NCBI GenBank assembly: GCA_002709225.1
Contig: PAQH01000028.1
Span: 1-41,811, forward strand
Direction: 5' to 3'
DNA length: 41,811 bases
Origin: Planctomycetaceae bacterium
Lineage (GTDB): Bacteria; Planctomycetota; Planctomycetia; Pirellulales; Pirellulaceae
Shown here: piece by piece, positions 1-7,526 of the stretch
Position numbering within the stretch: position 1 is the first letter of the stretch
Layout of the letters: each line of letters starts with the position of its first letter
The notes under the pieces: generated by a model
Seen by the model: only the letters and a program-made list of their open reading frames with translations
Told to the model about the DNA's origin: nothing
Databases searched by the model: none
Program-made: the position numbers and the translations under genes

Positions 1-417
1 CCCCAACACGGCTTCTGCCTGGGGAAGATCGAGTCGCCCTGCCAGAAAGGACCGCAAGGTAAACTCACCAGGACGCGCCAATCGCGCCCCCGCGTCACAG
101 ACGGCACGCAGAATAGCCCCGAGCAGTGGCGGTGAACCAATCGTATGAATCTCGACAGTAGGCTGGCGAGAAAAACTGCGATCGGTGGGCCAGACGAACA
201 AATCCACCGGCACTTCAGAAATCGGAGGGGCTGTCTGGATTTTCGCAGGAGATCTGTAACTGCCCTTTGAGTGCCCTAACCGGGTGCGTGTTTCAGGCGA
301 ACAGCAGCGGGCCACGCATGCCAGCGCCTCACGCCCGCTGACGCGTACGATCCCCCGCGCCGCACTGCCGGGAGCTGTGGCAATCGCCGCGACAGTGTCT
401 TCCACATCTACACTCAT
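1..417 (-). CDS. mnmE: tRNA modification GTPase MnmE, N-terminal part (cut by window edge)
   Basis: MnmE (TrmE) works with MnmG in the cytoplasm to install the 5-carboxymethylaminomethyl group on the wobble uridine of certain tRNAs. Only the first 139 codons lie in the window; the frame stays open to base 1, so the GTPase domain is outside. What is visible is the TrmE N-terminal domain: an opening typical of the family (DTVAAIATAPGSAARGIVRVSG) is followed near the left edge by LARPGEFTLRSFLAGRLDL and QAEAV, the most conserved stretch of this domain. The start is ATG at 417-415, 34 bases after the yidC stop. The yidC-mnmE order is common in bacteria, which supports both calls. Identification is secure; only the start is open to small change. 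Confidence 0.93.
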   Translation of the reverse strand, partial: MSVDVEDTVAAIATAPGSAARGIVRVSGREALACVARCCSPETRTRLGHSKGSYRSPAKIQTAPPISEVPVDLFVWPTDRSFSRQPTVEIHTIGSPPLLGAILRAVCDAGARLARPGEFTLRSFLAGRLDLPQAEAVLG

Positions 418-451
418 CGGGGCCTCACACCCGAACCCTTACCGGGCCGGG

Positions 452-2926
452 CTACTTGCGACGTTTTCGTTGGGATTTCCCCGGCTTGGGGCGTTTTCGC
501 CTCGGCGCAGAACTTACTGGATCCGCAGCAGGGGCCAGTGTCCCTCCGCCGGCCACCGCGACGGAAACATTCGGCTTTGGAATCAACTTCCGTTCCGCAA
601 TTCCCCATAGACTCGAAGCAATAAAGTAGACGCACAAACCGCTGGGCACCTTGAAGAACATGACACCCATGAAGACCATCATATATTTCATGATCCGCTG
701 CTGCATGCGTTGCTGGTCATCGGTCGGCGGTGGCGTAAACATCTTTTGCTGAACAATAAAGAGCACAATGGTGACCATCGGCAGCAGATTGAAATAAGGT
801 CCGAGCCAGCCACCTTCGGCGGCGAACATATCTGGCATCCAATCGGGAAACGCGAACAACCGATCCGGTGCCGCCATGTCCGAGCACCAGTCGATCCCGG
901 GGATCAGAGGCTCTTGCCGTAATGCAATATCGACAGAAAGTGATTTGTACAATCCGATGAAGACCGGCAACTGCAAAAACATCAGCAAACAACCACCAAA
1001 TGGGTTGTAATTATGTCTCTGGAACAATTCTCGCTGGGCCTGGCCTCGTCTCTCGAGATTGTCTTTGTACTGCTCCGCAATCGCCTTCATTTCCGGAGCC
1101 AGTTCTTGCATCATGGCCGCATTCTTGGCCGCCATCCGACTGACCGGGAACATGCAACTGCGCACGACTACCGTGAGCAAGATCACCGCAATGCCGTAAT
1201 TCACCATCGGTAAACTGGCAAAGAAGTGCAGCAGCCCGGAAAGAAAGCCGGCGATCTGGGAAAAAGGCGTGATGCCGTAAATGATCAACTGACTCAGCCC
1301 GTAGGCGCTGAGCGCGTCCTGCCGTTTGGGACCGGTAAACAAAGTGTACTGGCCTGTCACATTCCCACCAGCTGGAACCGTTACCTCGGGAAATTGTAAC
1401 TGGCAGGTCACATTGACCTTCTTTGGTTTCACTTGCGGGCCTTCGTAAGGGCCGACAGCGCGCGCTCGGGCCTTGGCAAGATTCAGACCTGAATCGGTAT
1501 CGCGACCAACCCACATGACAGCAAAATACTTGGTATCGACGCCTACATAGGCGACTTCCCCCACCTCCGGCAACAACTCTAGCGTGCTATCGGGGTCGCC
1601 TTCCCGTGTTGCCGCAAGGACTTCAGACGCGCCCAGTAGATTTGCATTTCCACCGGACAGCCGCCAGGCGACGTCGCGTGCGCCGGGAGTCGCAAACCAG
1701 GCGGTGTGGATCTTATAAGAGTACCACCACCCTTCCAGCGGCAGTCCGTTGGCACCATCAAGCTCGTAGCTGAGTGCCAACTCGTCAGGACCCTGGTTTC
1801 GTATTTCAATGTCGACATCAATGTGATAGCCAAACGCGCTACGTCGATTGGTTTCCGTTGCTTCGGAGGCACTCGTTACAGGAGCATTCACGTGGTAGCG
1901 TTTGATGATCTCCAGTGGCCCCGTTACACCAGCCACCTTGAGCGCCTCGGTGGCGAGTGTAAAGTGAAACTCGACGGTCATCCCAGACGCGTCATCGCGA
2001 GACTCGACGCGCCAAACCCCTTCTCGCAGCGATGGGAGGCCAACAATTTCGTCCTCGCCTCTTTTTCGTTTCAGCTTCCCAATACTGGTCAACGAGAGTA
2101 GACACGACAAAGGACGCGTGGCTGAAACGTCGCCCGACGACTGCACCAGCACTAATGGTCTGCGCGTGAGCGTTGCAGAAAACTTCAATGCGCGTGATTC
2201 ACCATTCTCGTCAGACCGATTCACCGAAAACTCTGCCGACTGCCCCGGCTTTGTATTCGCAAACCATTCCCGAAACTCCTGAACATCTCCAAACTGCTGG
2301 CCATTCACGTCGGTGATCAGGTCGCCACTCTGCAAACCCGCACTAACCTGCGAATCACTACTGACCGCCAAAGCGGCCGGGGTACCGCGTCCCACAATCT
2401 GCACGCGCAGGCCCCCCGCTTCGTCTTCCTGAAGACCTAAAGGTCCCAGATATCCGCTGTCATCTACCAGAGACTGGTAACGAAATTCGCCGCTCGCCAG
2501 TCGCTCAGTCAACTCAATCCGTTCGATGGCACCGCCACGACTATTGAGAACGACCAGCATACGGCTGCCCTGCTCGGCAGAACCCAACACCACTGGAACC
2601 GCATTCTGCGAACCTTCGACAGACTCTGACTGCTCTGCTGCAGGATCCGACGTCTGTGGGACAGCTGGATCGACGGCGGCACCCGAAGTCTCCGTCGCGC
2701 GATCCTGTCCTGCCACCGCGTCCTTGGGTTGGTTGTCCGCCACCAACTCTGACTTCTTCTCGTCGCCAGTTTCACTGGCAGCCTCACCCTGCTTCTCCTT
2801 CTCCAGCTCATCAGCGAGGGGAACCTGTACAGGGGGTACAGGCGGTAGCAACCTCCTCTGTAACAAAGTCCACCCGAACACAACCAGGGCAGCACTCAAA
2901 CCAAAAAGAACCAACCGTCTTTCCAC
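452..2926 (-). CDS. yidC: Membrane protein insertase YidC with an inserted PDZ-like domain
   Basis: YidC inserts and folds inner-membrane proteins with or without SecYEG. The 824-residue protein is far longer than E. coli YidC (548). Order seen: N-terminal membrane anchor (about 6-22), acidic low-complexity linker (35-110), start of the periplasmic domain, then a PDZ-like segment at about 160-255 (SAGLQSGDLITDVNGQQF), the rest of the periplasmic beta domain, and the conserved insertase core at about 545-790 with the hydrophilic-groove arginine (VVRSCMFP), the SRMAAKNAAMMQELAPEM cytoplasmic hairpin and NPFGGCLLMFLQLPVF. The C-terminal tail is strongly basic (RRKRPKPGKSQRKRRK), as in insertases that bind ribosomes. 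The start is GTG at 2926 with a weak SD. mnmE follows 34 bases downstream. Family call is certain; the PDZ call rests on pattern only. Confidence 0.96.
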   Translation of the reverse strand: MERRLVLFGLSAALVVFGWTLLQRRLLPPVPPVQVPLADELEKEKQGEAASETGDEKKSELVADNQPKDAVAGQDRATETSGAAVDPAVPQTSDPAAEQSESVEGSQNAVPVVLGSAEQGSRMLVVLNSRGGAIERIELTERLASGEFRYQSLVDDSGYLGPLGLQEDEAGGLRVQIVGRGTPAALAVSSDSQVSAGLQSGDLITDVNGQQFGDVQEFREWFANTKPGQSAEFSVNRSDENGESRALKFSATLTRRPLVLVQSSGDVSATRPLSCLLSLTSIGKLKRKRGEDEIVGLPSLREGVWRVESRDDASGMTVEFHFTLATEALKVAGVTGPLEIIKRYHVNAPVTSASEATETNRRSAFGYHIDVDIEIRNQGPDELALSYELDGANGLPLEGWWYSYKIHTAWFATPGARDVAWRLSGGNANLLGASEVLAATREGDPDSTLELLPEVGEVAYVGVDTKYFAVMWVGRDTDSGLNLAKARARAVGPYEGPQVKPKKVNVTCQLQFPEVTVPAGGNVTGQYTLFTGPKRQDALSAYGLSQLIIYGITPFSQIAGFLSGLLHFFASLPMVNYGIAVILLTVVVRSCMFPVSRMAAKNAAMMQELAPEMKAIAEQYKDNLERRGQAQRELFQRHNYNPFGGCLLMFLQLPVFIGLYKSLSVDIALRQEPLIPGIDWCSDMAAPDRLFAFPDWMPDMFAAEGGWLGPYFNLLPMVTIVLFIVQQKMFTPPPTDDQQRMQQRIMKYMMVFMGVMFFKVPSGLCVYFIASSLWGIAERKLIPKPNVSVAVAGGGTLAPAADPVSSAPRRKRPKPGKSQRKRRK

Positions 2927-3025
2927 GATGTACCAATTCTTTCAAAAGAGGCGGCCACACTACCAGGTGACCACAGTGCAACAGGATCGGCAGAGCGATG
3001 CTTCACGGTCGGCAATCAACCGTTT

Positions 3026-3772
3026 TCAGCGCCCTGCGAGGAGTCGCTCCCCGAGCGAATCATCCAAATCTGGAATCCCGAAAATTTTGTTAGCCGTTTC
3101 CTGTTGAGGGTACTCGACACGATGGAATTCAACCTGCTGCTCTTCCAGCGTCACGTAACAACTCCTCGGATCACCATCGCGAGGCTGACCAACACTGCCA
3201 ACATTGACCATCACTTTGTCACTACTCAAACGATACCGGTTGTTAATATCTGGTGGGCTAAAGAACTCATTGCTATCGGTGAATACTCCGGGAACATGCG
3301 TATGCCCTTGAAAGCAATACTGTTGAATGAGCTGAAATACTCTGGTCATCTTCTGCGAGTTGTAAACATCTTCCGGAAAAATATATTCGTTCAACGGACT
3401 CCGTGCCGAACCATGGACAAACAAGAGATCACCTTCACGGTGATTTCGTTGCAGCTCACAAAGAAAATCCCAACGCCGTATACGCTGCTGTTCGCCTGTT
3501 TCAGCTTCTAACTGTTGTCGCGTCCAAAAAATCGCCCGTTCGGCGCCGCTACTGAACGCCTCAGGATCAAACAGGGCACCATGGTCATGGTTCCCCAGAA
3601 TGCAGACCTTAAAATCCATTGCCACGTCCAGGCATTCACAGGGATTCGGCCCATAACCGATCACATCACCTAGACAATAGATCTCGTCGACATCTCGCTT
3701 GGAGATGTCGTCTAGCACTGCCTGCAGCGCTTCCAGGTTGCCGTGAATATCACTGATGATCGCTCGCTTCAC
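3026..3772 (-). CDS. Calcineurin-like metallophosphoesterase (paralogue 1)
   Basis: A cytoplasmic two-metal phosphoesterase of 248 residues, close to the YfcE/MJ0936 branch; substrate unknown. Visible metal ligands in order: ISDIHGN (D-x-H) at the N-terminus, [22 protein letters not shown] and FQGHTHVPG. I start at GTG 3772 because AAGGG lies seven bases upstream and translation begins directly with VKRAIISDIHGN; the longer frame to 3886 adds 38 residues with no family resemblance. It closely resembles the next gene upstream at 4075-4830 across its whole length, and the two form a tandem duplication separated by 298-302 bases. The C-terminus carries a beta-strand-rich cap around [19 protein letters not shown] that both copies share. 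Substrates could be phosphodiesters, phosphoproteins or dinucleotides. Confidence 0.88.
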   Translation of the reverse strand: MKRAIISDIHGNLEALQAVLDDISKRDVDEIYCLGDVIGYGPNPCECLDVAMDFKVCILGNHDHGALFDPEAFSSGAERAIFWTRQQLEAETGEQQRIRRWDFLCELQRNHREGDLLFVHGSARSPLNEYIFPEDVYNSQKMTRVFQLIQQYCFQGHTHVPGVFTDSNEFFSPPDINNRYRLSSDKVMVNVGSVGQPRDGDPRSCYVTLEEQQVEFHRVEYPQQETANKIFGIPDLDDSLGERLLAGR

Positions 3773-4074
3773 AGCGTAACCCTTGACGCAATCTAGCGAC
3801 CTTTCGCGTAACCCAGGGACCAGTCGCCACGTTGAACCGCGCCCAACAGGACAACCTGCAGCGGCTTTCCGGAGCCACAAACTCAAAGTCTAGGACGACT
3901 TACGACAACGGTCAAGCGGAGTCACAGGGGCCCGACACCGTTATCAACCGACCCCTACAGCCGATCATTACAGGCACCAGTGGCTCGACGATGACGGGCA
4001 CGGCCACGCTGGTAAGGAAAGCGGACGGCAACCCGCCCTCGCTGCCGAGCACCTGAGCCGGGGTCATCCACGCT
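3773..4074. other. Intergenic region between the two phosphoesterase paralogues
   Basis: About 300 bases with no convincing gene, RNA gene or terminator. A 74-codon plus-strand frame here has no SD and an atypical composition. The stretch next to 3772 supplies the AAGGG SD of the downstream phosphoesterase. Confidence 0.6.
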
Positions 4075-4830
4075 CTAGCGTCCCGACTTCAAACGGTCGC
4101 CCAGCATATTATCGAGTTGATCGACGCGGTAAATCTTGTTGGCTGTAGCCTCGAAGTCATATTCAACGCGTCTGAATATCAGGCGTTGCTCACTCTTATC
4201 TAGAATGACATAGCTGCCGCGTGGATCGCTATCACGAGGCTGACCGACAGAACCAACGTTGAACATCGCTTTGTCGCCGGTCAGGGCGACTTCGCCACCG
4301 AGTTCATCCGGAGAACGAAAATCACCCTCGATCGGAAACATGCCAGGAATATGCGTGTGCCCCTGGAAACAGTAGCCTTCAAAGCGAGAGAAAAGTCCTT
4401 CCATCTTTCGCAGGTTGTAAACATCCTCGGGAAACACGTATTCATTGGTTGGGTCTCGCGGCGAACCATGGACAAACAGCAAATCGTCCACCTTGTGGGT
4501 TCGCGGCAATTCACCGAGAAAGTCCCAACGCGCGTTAATTTGGTCCCGTGCCCCGACCGAGTCCAACTGATCTCGCGTCCAATAGATGGCCTGTAAGGCC
4601 ACTGGATTGAAGCCCTCGGGATCGAAGAGTGCCGCTTGATCGTGGTTCCCCAGAATAGTCAGAGAACAACTTCGCATGACTGTATCAAGACACTCACAAG
4701 GGTTCGGACCGTATCCAATGACGTCTCCCAGGCACCAAATATCCTTGACACCTTGCTGACGGATATCTTCCAGAACGGCTCGCAACGCTTCCAGGTTGCC
4801 ATGAATGTCGCTAATCAGCGCGAGCTTCAC
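4075..4830 (-). CDS. Calcineurin-like metallophosphoesterase (paralogue 2)
   Basis: Second member of the tandem pair, 251 residues. The same metal-site motifs occur in the same order: [46 protein letters not shown] and [15 protein letters not shown] replaces GNHDHG of paralogue 1, the most visible active-site difference. The start is placed at GTG 4830 because a strong SD (AAGGGAG) sits six bases upstream, inside the longer frame that begins at 4857; translation then opens with [12 protein letters not shown], exactly parallel to its paralogue. The 368-base leader carries a candidate promoter (4978-5007) and a G-rich motif (4879-4913). Reaction is a metal-dependent phosphoester hydrolysis; the substrate cannot be read from sequence. 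Confidence 0.88.
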   Translation of the reverse strand: MKLALISDIHGNLEALRAVLEDIRQQGVKDIWCLGDVIGYGPNPCECLDTVMRSCSLTILGNHDQAALFDPEGFNPVALQAIYWTRDQLDSVGARDQINARWDFLGELPRTHKVDDLLFVHGSPRDPTNEYVFPEDVYNLRKMEGLFSRFEGYCFQGHTHIPGMFPIEGDFRSPDELGGEVALTGDKAMFNVGSVGQPRDSDPRGSYVILDKSEQRLIFRRVEYDFEATANKIYRVDQLDNMLGDRLKSGR

Positions 4831-4878
4831 GCCATACTCCCTTGTCTTTTCGACCAAACGGCAAACTTACCACCAACA

Positions 4879-4913
4879 CCCAAATCGCCACCCCCCCCAA
4901 CTCCACCCAACCC
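4879..4913 (-). other. G-tract cluster with G-quadruplex pattern in the phosphoesterase leader
   Basis: Read on the minus strand the order is GGG, GGG, a run of eight G, then GGG, with short loops (2 and 7 bases between the first three tracts). This satisfies the usual four-tract pattern with loops of 1-7 bases. It lies 49-83 bases upstream of the GTG start and downstream of the candidate promoter, so it would be in the mRNA. Confidence 0.45.
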
Positions 4914-4977
4914 GCTCAAGGGCTACCCACTTCCACACGCAAGCCCACGTTAGTTTCCACCGGGAACAACCCCATCC

Positions 4978-5007
4978 AGTGTACCAAGCTGGGGCCGCGA
5001 GATTCAA
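4978..5007 (-). promoter_or_regulatory. Candidate sigma-70 promoter for phosphoesterase paralogue 2
   Basis: On the minus strand TTGAAT and TACACT are separated by 18 bases. Each box matches the consensus at four of six positions. Predicted transcription would give a leader of about 140 bases that includes the G-tract cluster. Confidence 0.33.
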
Positions 5008-5198
5008 CGTGGGGTTGCTCCGCAGCGCATTAACCCGGCAACCAAAGGCAACCATGCTGGAGCAGAGACACCCCTTGGCATCCGGCTACCGTGTGCAGCC
5101 GGCGACGTCCGTTTCGTCTGCGAACAATGTCGCGCAAACCATACCGCAAACGCAGTTTCGATCCAATTGAGAAGCCAGGCAACACGAAGTTTTTGGTT

Positions 5199-5483
5199 CT
5201 ACTCAACCACGGCAAGCACGTCGTCCTCACTCACGATGATTACTTGCTCATCCATTAGCACTTCGGTCTTCCCGTTGCCATAAAACAAGATTCGATCTCC
5301 CTCTTGCACTTGTGGACTCACACGATCGCCATTGGGGAGTCGACGGCCTTCGCCAATCGACAAAACACGTCCTTGCTGCGTAAGTCCTTGCGCTGCCTCG
5401 GGCAAGAGAATCCCGCCGGCAGACGTCGGTTCTGCGGCGATTCGCTTCACGACCAGATTGTCGCCCAATGGTTCGACTCGCAT
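5199..5483 (-). CDS. groES: Co-chaperonin GroES (Hsp10)
   Basis: GroES caps the GroEL folding chamber in the cytoplasm. The 94-residue length is standard. Visible family features are the opening RVEPLGDNLVVKRI, the mobile loop that contacts GroEL (SAGGILLPEAAQ, about residues 21-32), the roof segment GRVLSIGEGRRLPNGDR, and the closing pattern GDRILFYGNGKTEVLMDEQVIIVSEDDVLAVVE. No groEL follows: the next minus-strand gene is a phosphoesterase 368 bases away, so the partner is elsewhere. I found no CIRCE element (TTAGCACTC-N9-GAGTGCTAA) upstream, so HrcA control is not indicated. Planctomycete genomes often carry several groES/groEL copies; which copy this is cannot be decided here. Confidence 0.95.
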   Translation of the reverse strand: MRVEPLGDNLVVKRIAAEPTSAGGILLPEAAQGLTQQGRVLSIGEGRRLPNGDRVSPQVQEGDRILFYGNGKTEVLMDEQVIIVSEDDVLAVVE

Positions 5484-5801
5484 TTGGCTCTCTATCCGTT
5501 ACGGAGTCACCCTGCCAACCCGACTGGGGTGGCTGCAAACAAGTCGCAGATTCTCGCACGGGGCCGTCACTCGTACAAGTAGCGAAATTGGGCTGTTCTG
5601 GATTCCCCCCCTTCGATCTGACTGTACATCGGTCCGACGCTCTGGCAAACCGTGGCAGCACAACTTCTGCAGGAACTCTACACTAGATCGTTAAGGAGAA
5701 CTGACCGCGCATTCCGATAAACCGTAATATTGTCGTTGAAAACGCGTTCGGCGTTACCTGTTCGGCGATTGAATTTTCCTTCCCAAATGGTGGAATTTTC
5801 G
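5484..5801. other. Divergent intergenic region, groES / coiled-coil gene
   Basis: 318 bases serving two divergent genes. It contains a C7 tract at 5605-5611, a weak minus-strand promoter candidate at 5621-5648, and an SD-like AAGGAGAA at 5692-5699 with no usable start codon behind it. No gene is evident. Confidence 0.55.
5621..5648 (-). promoter_or_regulatory. Weak candidate promoter for groES
   Basis: On the minus strand TTGCCA and TACAGT are 16 bases apart, about 130 bases before the groES ATG. Spacing is one short of ideal and the -10 matches four of six positions. Confidence 0.25.
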
Positions 5802-7037
5802 ATGACTGCTCTTCCGCAACAGCCGGGCGTCATTCAACGCGACCCAGCCAACGATTCGAACTCCCACCACCGCTGTGATTCGGCCCACCATTCCAGCGCC
5901 CCTTCGAGTGGTGATAACGCCGTGCCGACAGGTATTCCCGAAGCAGAGCTACTACAACGTCAGGCACGGCAACTTGAAGAACACCTCCAACTGCGACTGC
6001 GTGAGCTGGATCGTCGCGAGGCACAAATCCACGCGTCGTGCGCACAACTGGAATCCGACATGCGGAACGCCCGCATGTGGTGGCTGAACCATCAGCGTGA
6101 ACTGCAAGTAGGTGAGCAAGTTCCCGCCCACGGGAAGGCACCGCCTGCCGACCTGAACATACCGCGCGGGGTCCAGGCGTCTGCCACAGAACAGCCGCTG
6201 GAACCGGTCGAATATCGCCCAGCCGATCTGAAAACACTCCGGATCAACCTCGGATTTGGTGATCCACCATGGTTCAAAGCCAAGCAGGGGTACGCGTCTC
6301 ACCACGACCCAACAGAGAGTCGCCGCGAGCAACACGAGCCGACACTGCGTGCCACGCTGGAAACGTTGAAACAGCACGCCGATCAACTGCGTGCCGACCA
6401 ACAGGCATTTGCAAACGAACGCGCGGCGTGGCGACTGGAGCAAAGAGCGCGAGAAGAGAACCTGAAACACCGCGAACAAGAACTGGAGAAAAAAACCACC
6501 CGCGTTGCACAGCGTTTGTGGGAGCGCCGAACCCTACTTTCACAAATGAACAAGAGCGCCGCAGCTTGGCATGAAACAGCAGTTCAACGGCACCATGAAT
6601 CACTCGAACTCCGCCTGGTGGCCGAACAACTTTTTCACGATCTGAAAGCCACCATACCGGCCGGCCAGCTTCGCGACAAACGCGAGGCAGCGCACCGACA
6701 GCTGGAACAGCACTACCAAGACCGAGAAATTGTCTCACATCAGCGCCAGGTGACCTTGAATCGGCAAATCGCACAGCTGCAGCGACAACAAATCGAACTG
6801 GCTAACCAGCGCACAGCAACACTGCAAGAGATTGAACAACAACACCTCAACCTTGCGCAGTTGAGTACACGACTCGCGGAACAGCAGCGTCAACTTGACC
6901 AACGGGAGCAAATGCTGCTTCAGCAACGTCATACCTGGCAAAACGAGCAGTATCAGCAACTGCAAACGCTCTACCAGCTACTACGGGGAGAAACGCTTGA
7001 GACAACGCTTCCCCCAAACAGCAGCCCTCGTGAATAG
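5802..7037 (+). CDS. Long Gln/Arg/Glu-rich coiled-coil protein, unknown function
   Basis: I do not recognise a family. From about residue 40 to the C-terminus the 411-residue protein is nearly all charged and Gln-rich helix (EHLQLRLRELDRREAQIHAS, RAREENLKHREQELEKK, LAEQQRQLDQREQMLLQQRH) with heptad-like Leu spacing, broken near residues 110-190 by a Pro-containing linker. There is no signal peptide or membrane segment, so it is probably cytoplasmic. The start is ATG 5802, preceded by GGTGGA eight bases upstream; TTG 5730 and ATG 5787 are upstream in-frame alternatives and a stop at 5718-5720 limits further extension. It is divergent from groES and followed 193 bases later by the ubiquitin-fold gene. 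Structural or scaffold roles are possible but unproven. Confidence 0.78.
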   Translation: MTALPQQPGVIQRDPANDSNSHHRCDSAHHSSAPSSGDNAVPTGIPEAELLQRQARQLEEHLQLRLRELDRREAQIHASCAQLESDMRNARMWWLNHQRELQVGEQVPAHGKAPPADLNIPRGVQASATEQPLEPVEYRPADLKTLRINLGFGDPPWFKAKQGYASHHDPTESRREQHEPTLRATLETLKQHADQLRADQQAFANERAAWRLEQRAREENLKHREQELEKKTTRVAQRLWERRTLLSQMNKSAAAWHETAVQRHHESLELRLVAEQLFHDLKATIPAGQLRDKREAAHRQLEQHYQDREIVSHQRQVTLNRQIAQLQRQQIELANQRTATLQEIEQQHLNLAQLSTRLAEQQRQLDQREQMLLQQRHTWQNEQYQQLQTLYQLLRGETLETTLPPNSSPRE

Positions 7038-7230
7038 ACGCGCAAACCATTGGCTGGTGTGTTGACTCTTCCGCTATCAACTCCCATCTCATGCTGGGAT
7101 AACCAGTAAAACCGACGGCCTTCATTCCACCAGCGAATGCGACCTCACGACGTATTAGAAGCGTCATCGCGCGCGACCGGGGCCCCGGCAGCATCCGTTT
7201 CTGCTAAGATAATTGCTCACTTCACACAAG

Positions 7231-7500
7231 ATGCCCATGGCCACCATCTATATTCCACCCTCGTTACAAACGCTAACCGACGGACTCGAAAAAGTAGAAC
7301 TCGAGGCCGCGCGGGTGAGCGATGCCGTCCAGGCACTTGAACAACGTTTCCCTGGAATTGAAAGTCGGTTGTGTACGGGTGACCAACTATCGCCAGGCCT
7401 CCAAGTATCCGTAGACGGATCACTGCGGGGCCTGGGCCTGCTGTGCCACCTCAACCAGGATAGTGAAGTCCATTTCCTCCCCGCCCTAGGTGGTGGGTAA
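7231..7500 (+). CDS. MoaD/ThiS-family ubiquitin-fold sulfur-carrier-like protein
   Basis: MoaD and ThiS proteins carry sulfur as a C-terminal thiocarboxylate for molybdopterin or thiamin synthesis. This 89-residue protein fits the family in length, in the opening ATIYIPPSLQTLTDG, the helix with LEQRFPG, the strand LQVSVDGS, and the end EVHFLPALGGG, which matches the usual V-x-F-L-P-x-x-x-GG ending. The terminus is GGG, so the diglycine needed for adenylation is present. ATG 7231 is used; an in-frame TTG at 7213 and ATG 7237 are alternatives, and no clear SD is seen. A TAAGAT at 7205-7210 could be a -10 box. The PLP enzyme follows 26 bases later. No MoeB/ThiF or MoaE gene is nearby, so the pathway is open. 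Confidence 0.85.
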   Translation: MPMATIYIPPSLQTLTDGLEKVELEAARVSDAVQALEQRFPGIESRLCTGDQLSPGLQVSVDGSLRGLGLLCHLNQDSEVHFLPALGGG

Positions 7501-7526
7501 CCCATTTTTCCAACACACGAACCACT

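Larger units (their letters stand above)
4831..5198. other. Intergenic region between groES and phosphoesterase paralogue 2
   Basis: 368 bases without a credible gene. On the minus strand it is the downstream flank of groES and the leader of the phosphoesterase. It holds a candidate promoter at 4978-5007 and a run of G tracts at 4879-4913 (minus strand). A GGTTGC/GCAACC pair at 5013-5043 has a 19-base loop and no T run, so I do not call a terminator. Confidence 0.6.

Noticed and set aside
4805-5170. 121-codon plus-strand frame in the groES/phosphoesterase gap
   Set aside because: Low-complexity Pro/His/Thr translation of a C-rich stretch, no SD, and it overlaps the phosphoesterase N-terminus.
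5484-5801. Possible CIRCE operator at groES
   Set aside because: No TTAGCACTC-N9-GAGTGCTAA or near match exists there; a TTAGCACTT inside the gene has no partner.
5952-6774. Overlapping minus-strand frames of 166-175 codons inside the coiled-coil gene
   Set aside because: They are shadows of the Gln/Arg/Glu codon pattern of the plus-strand gene.
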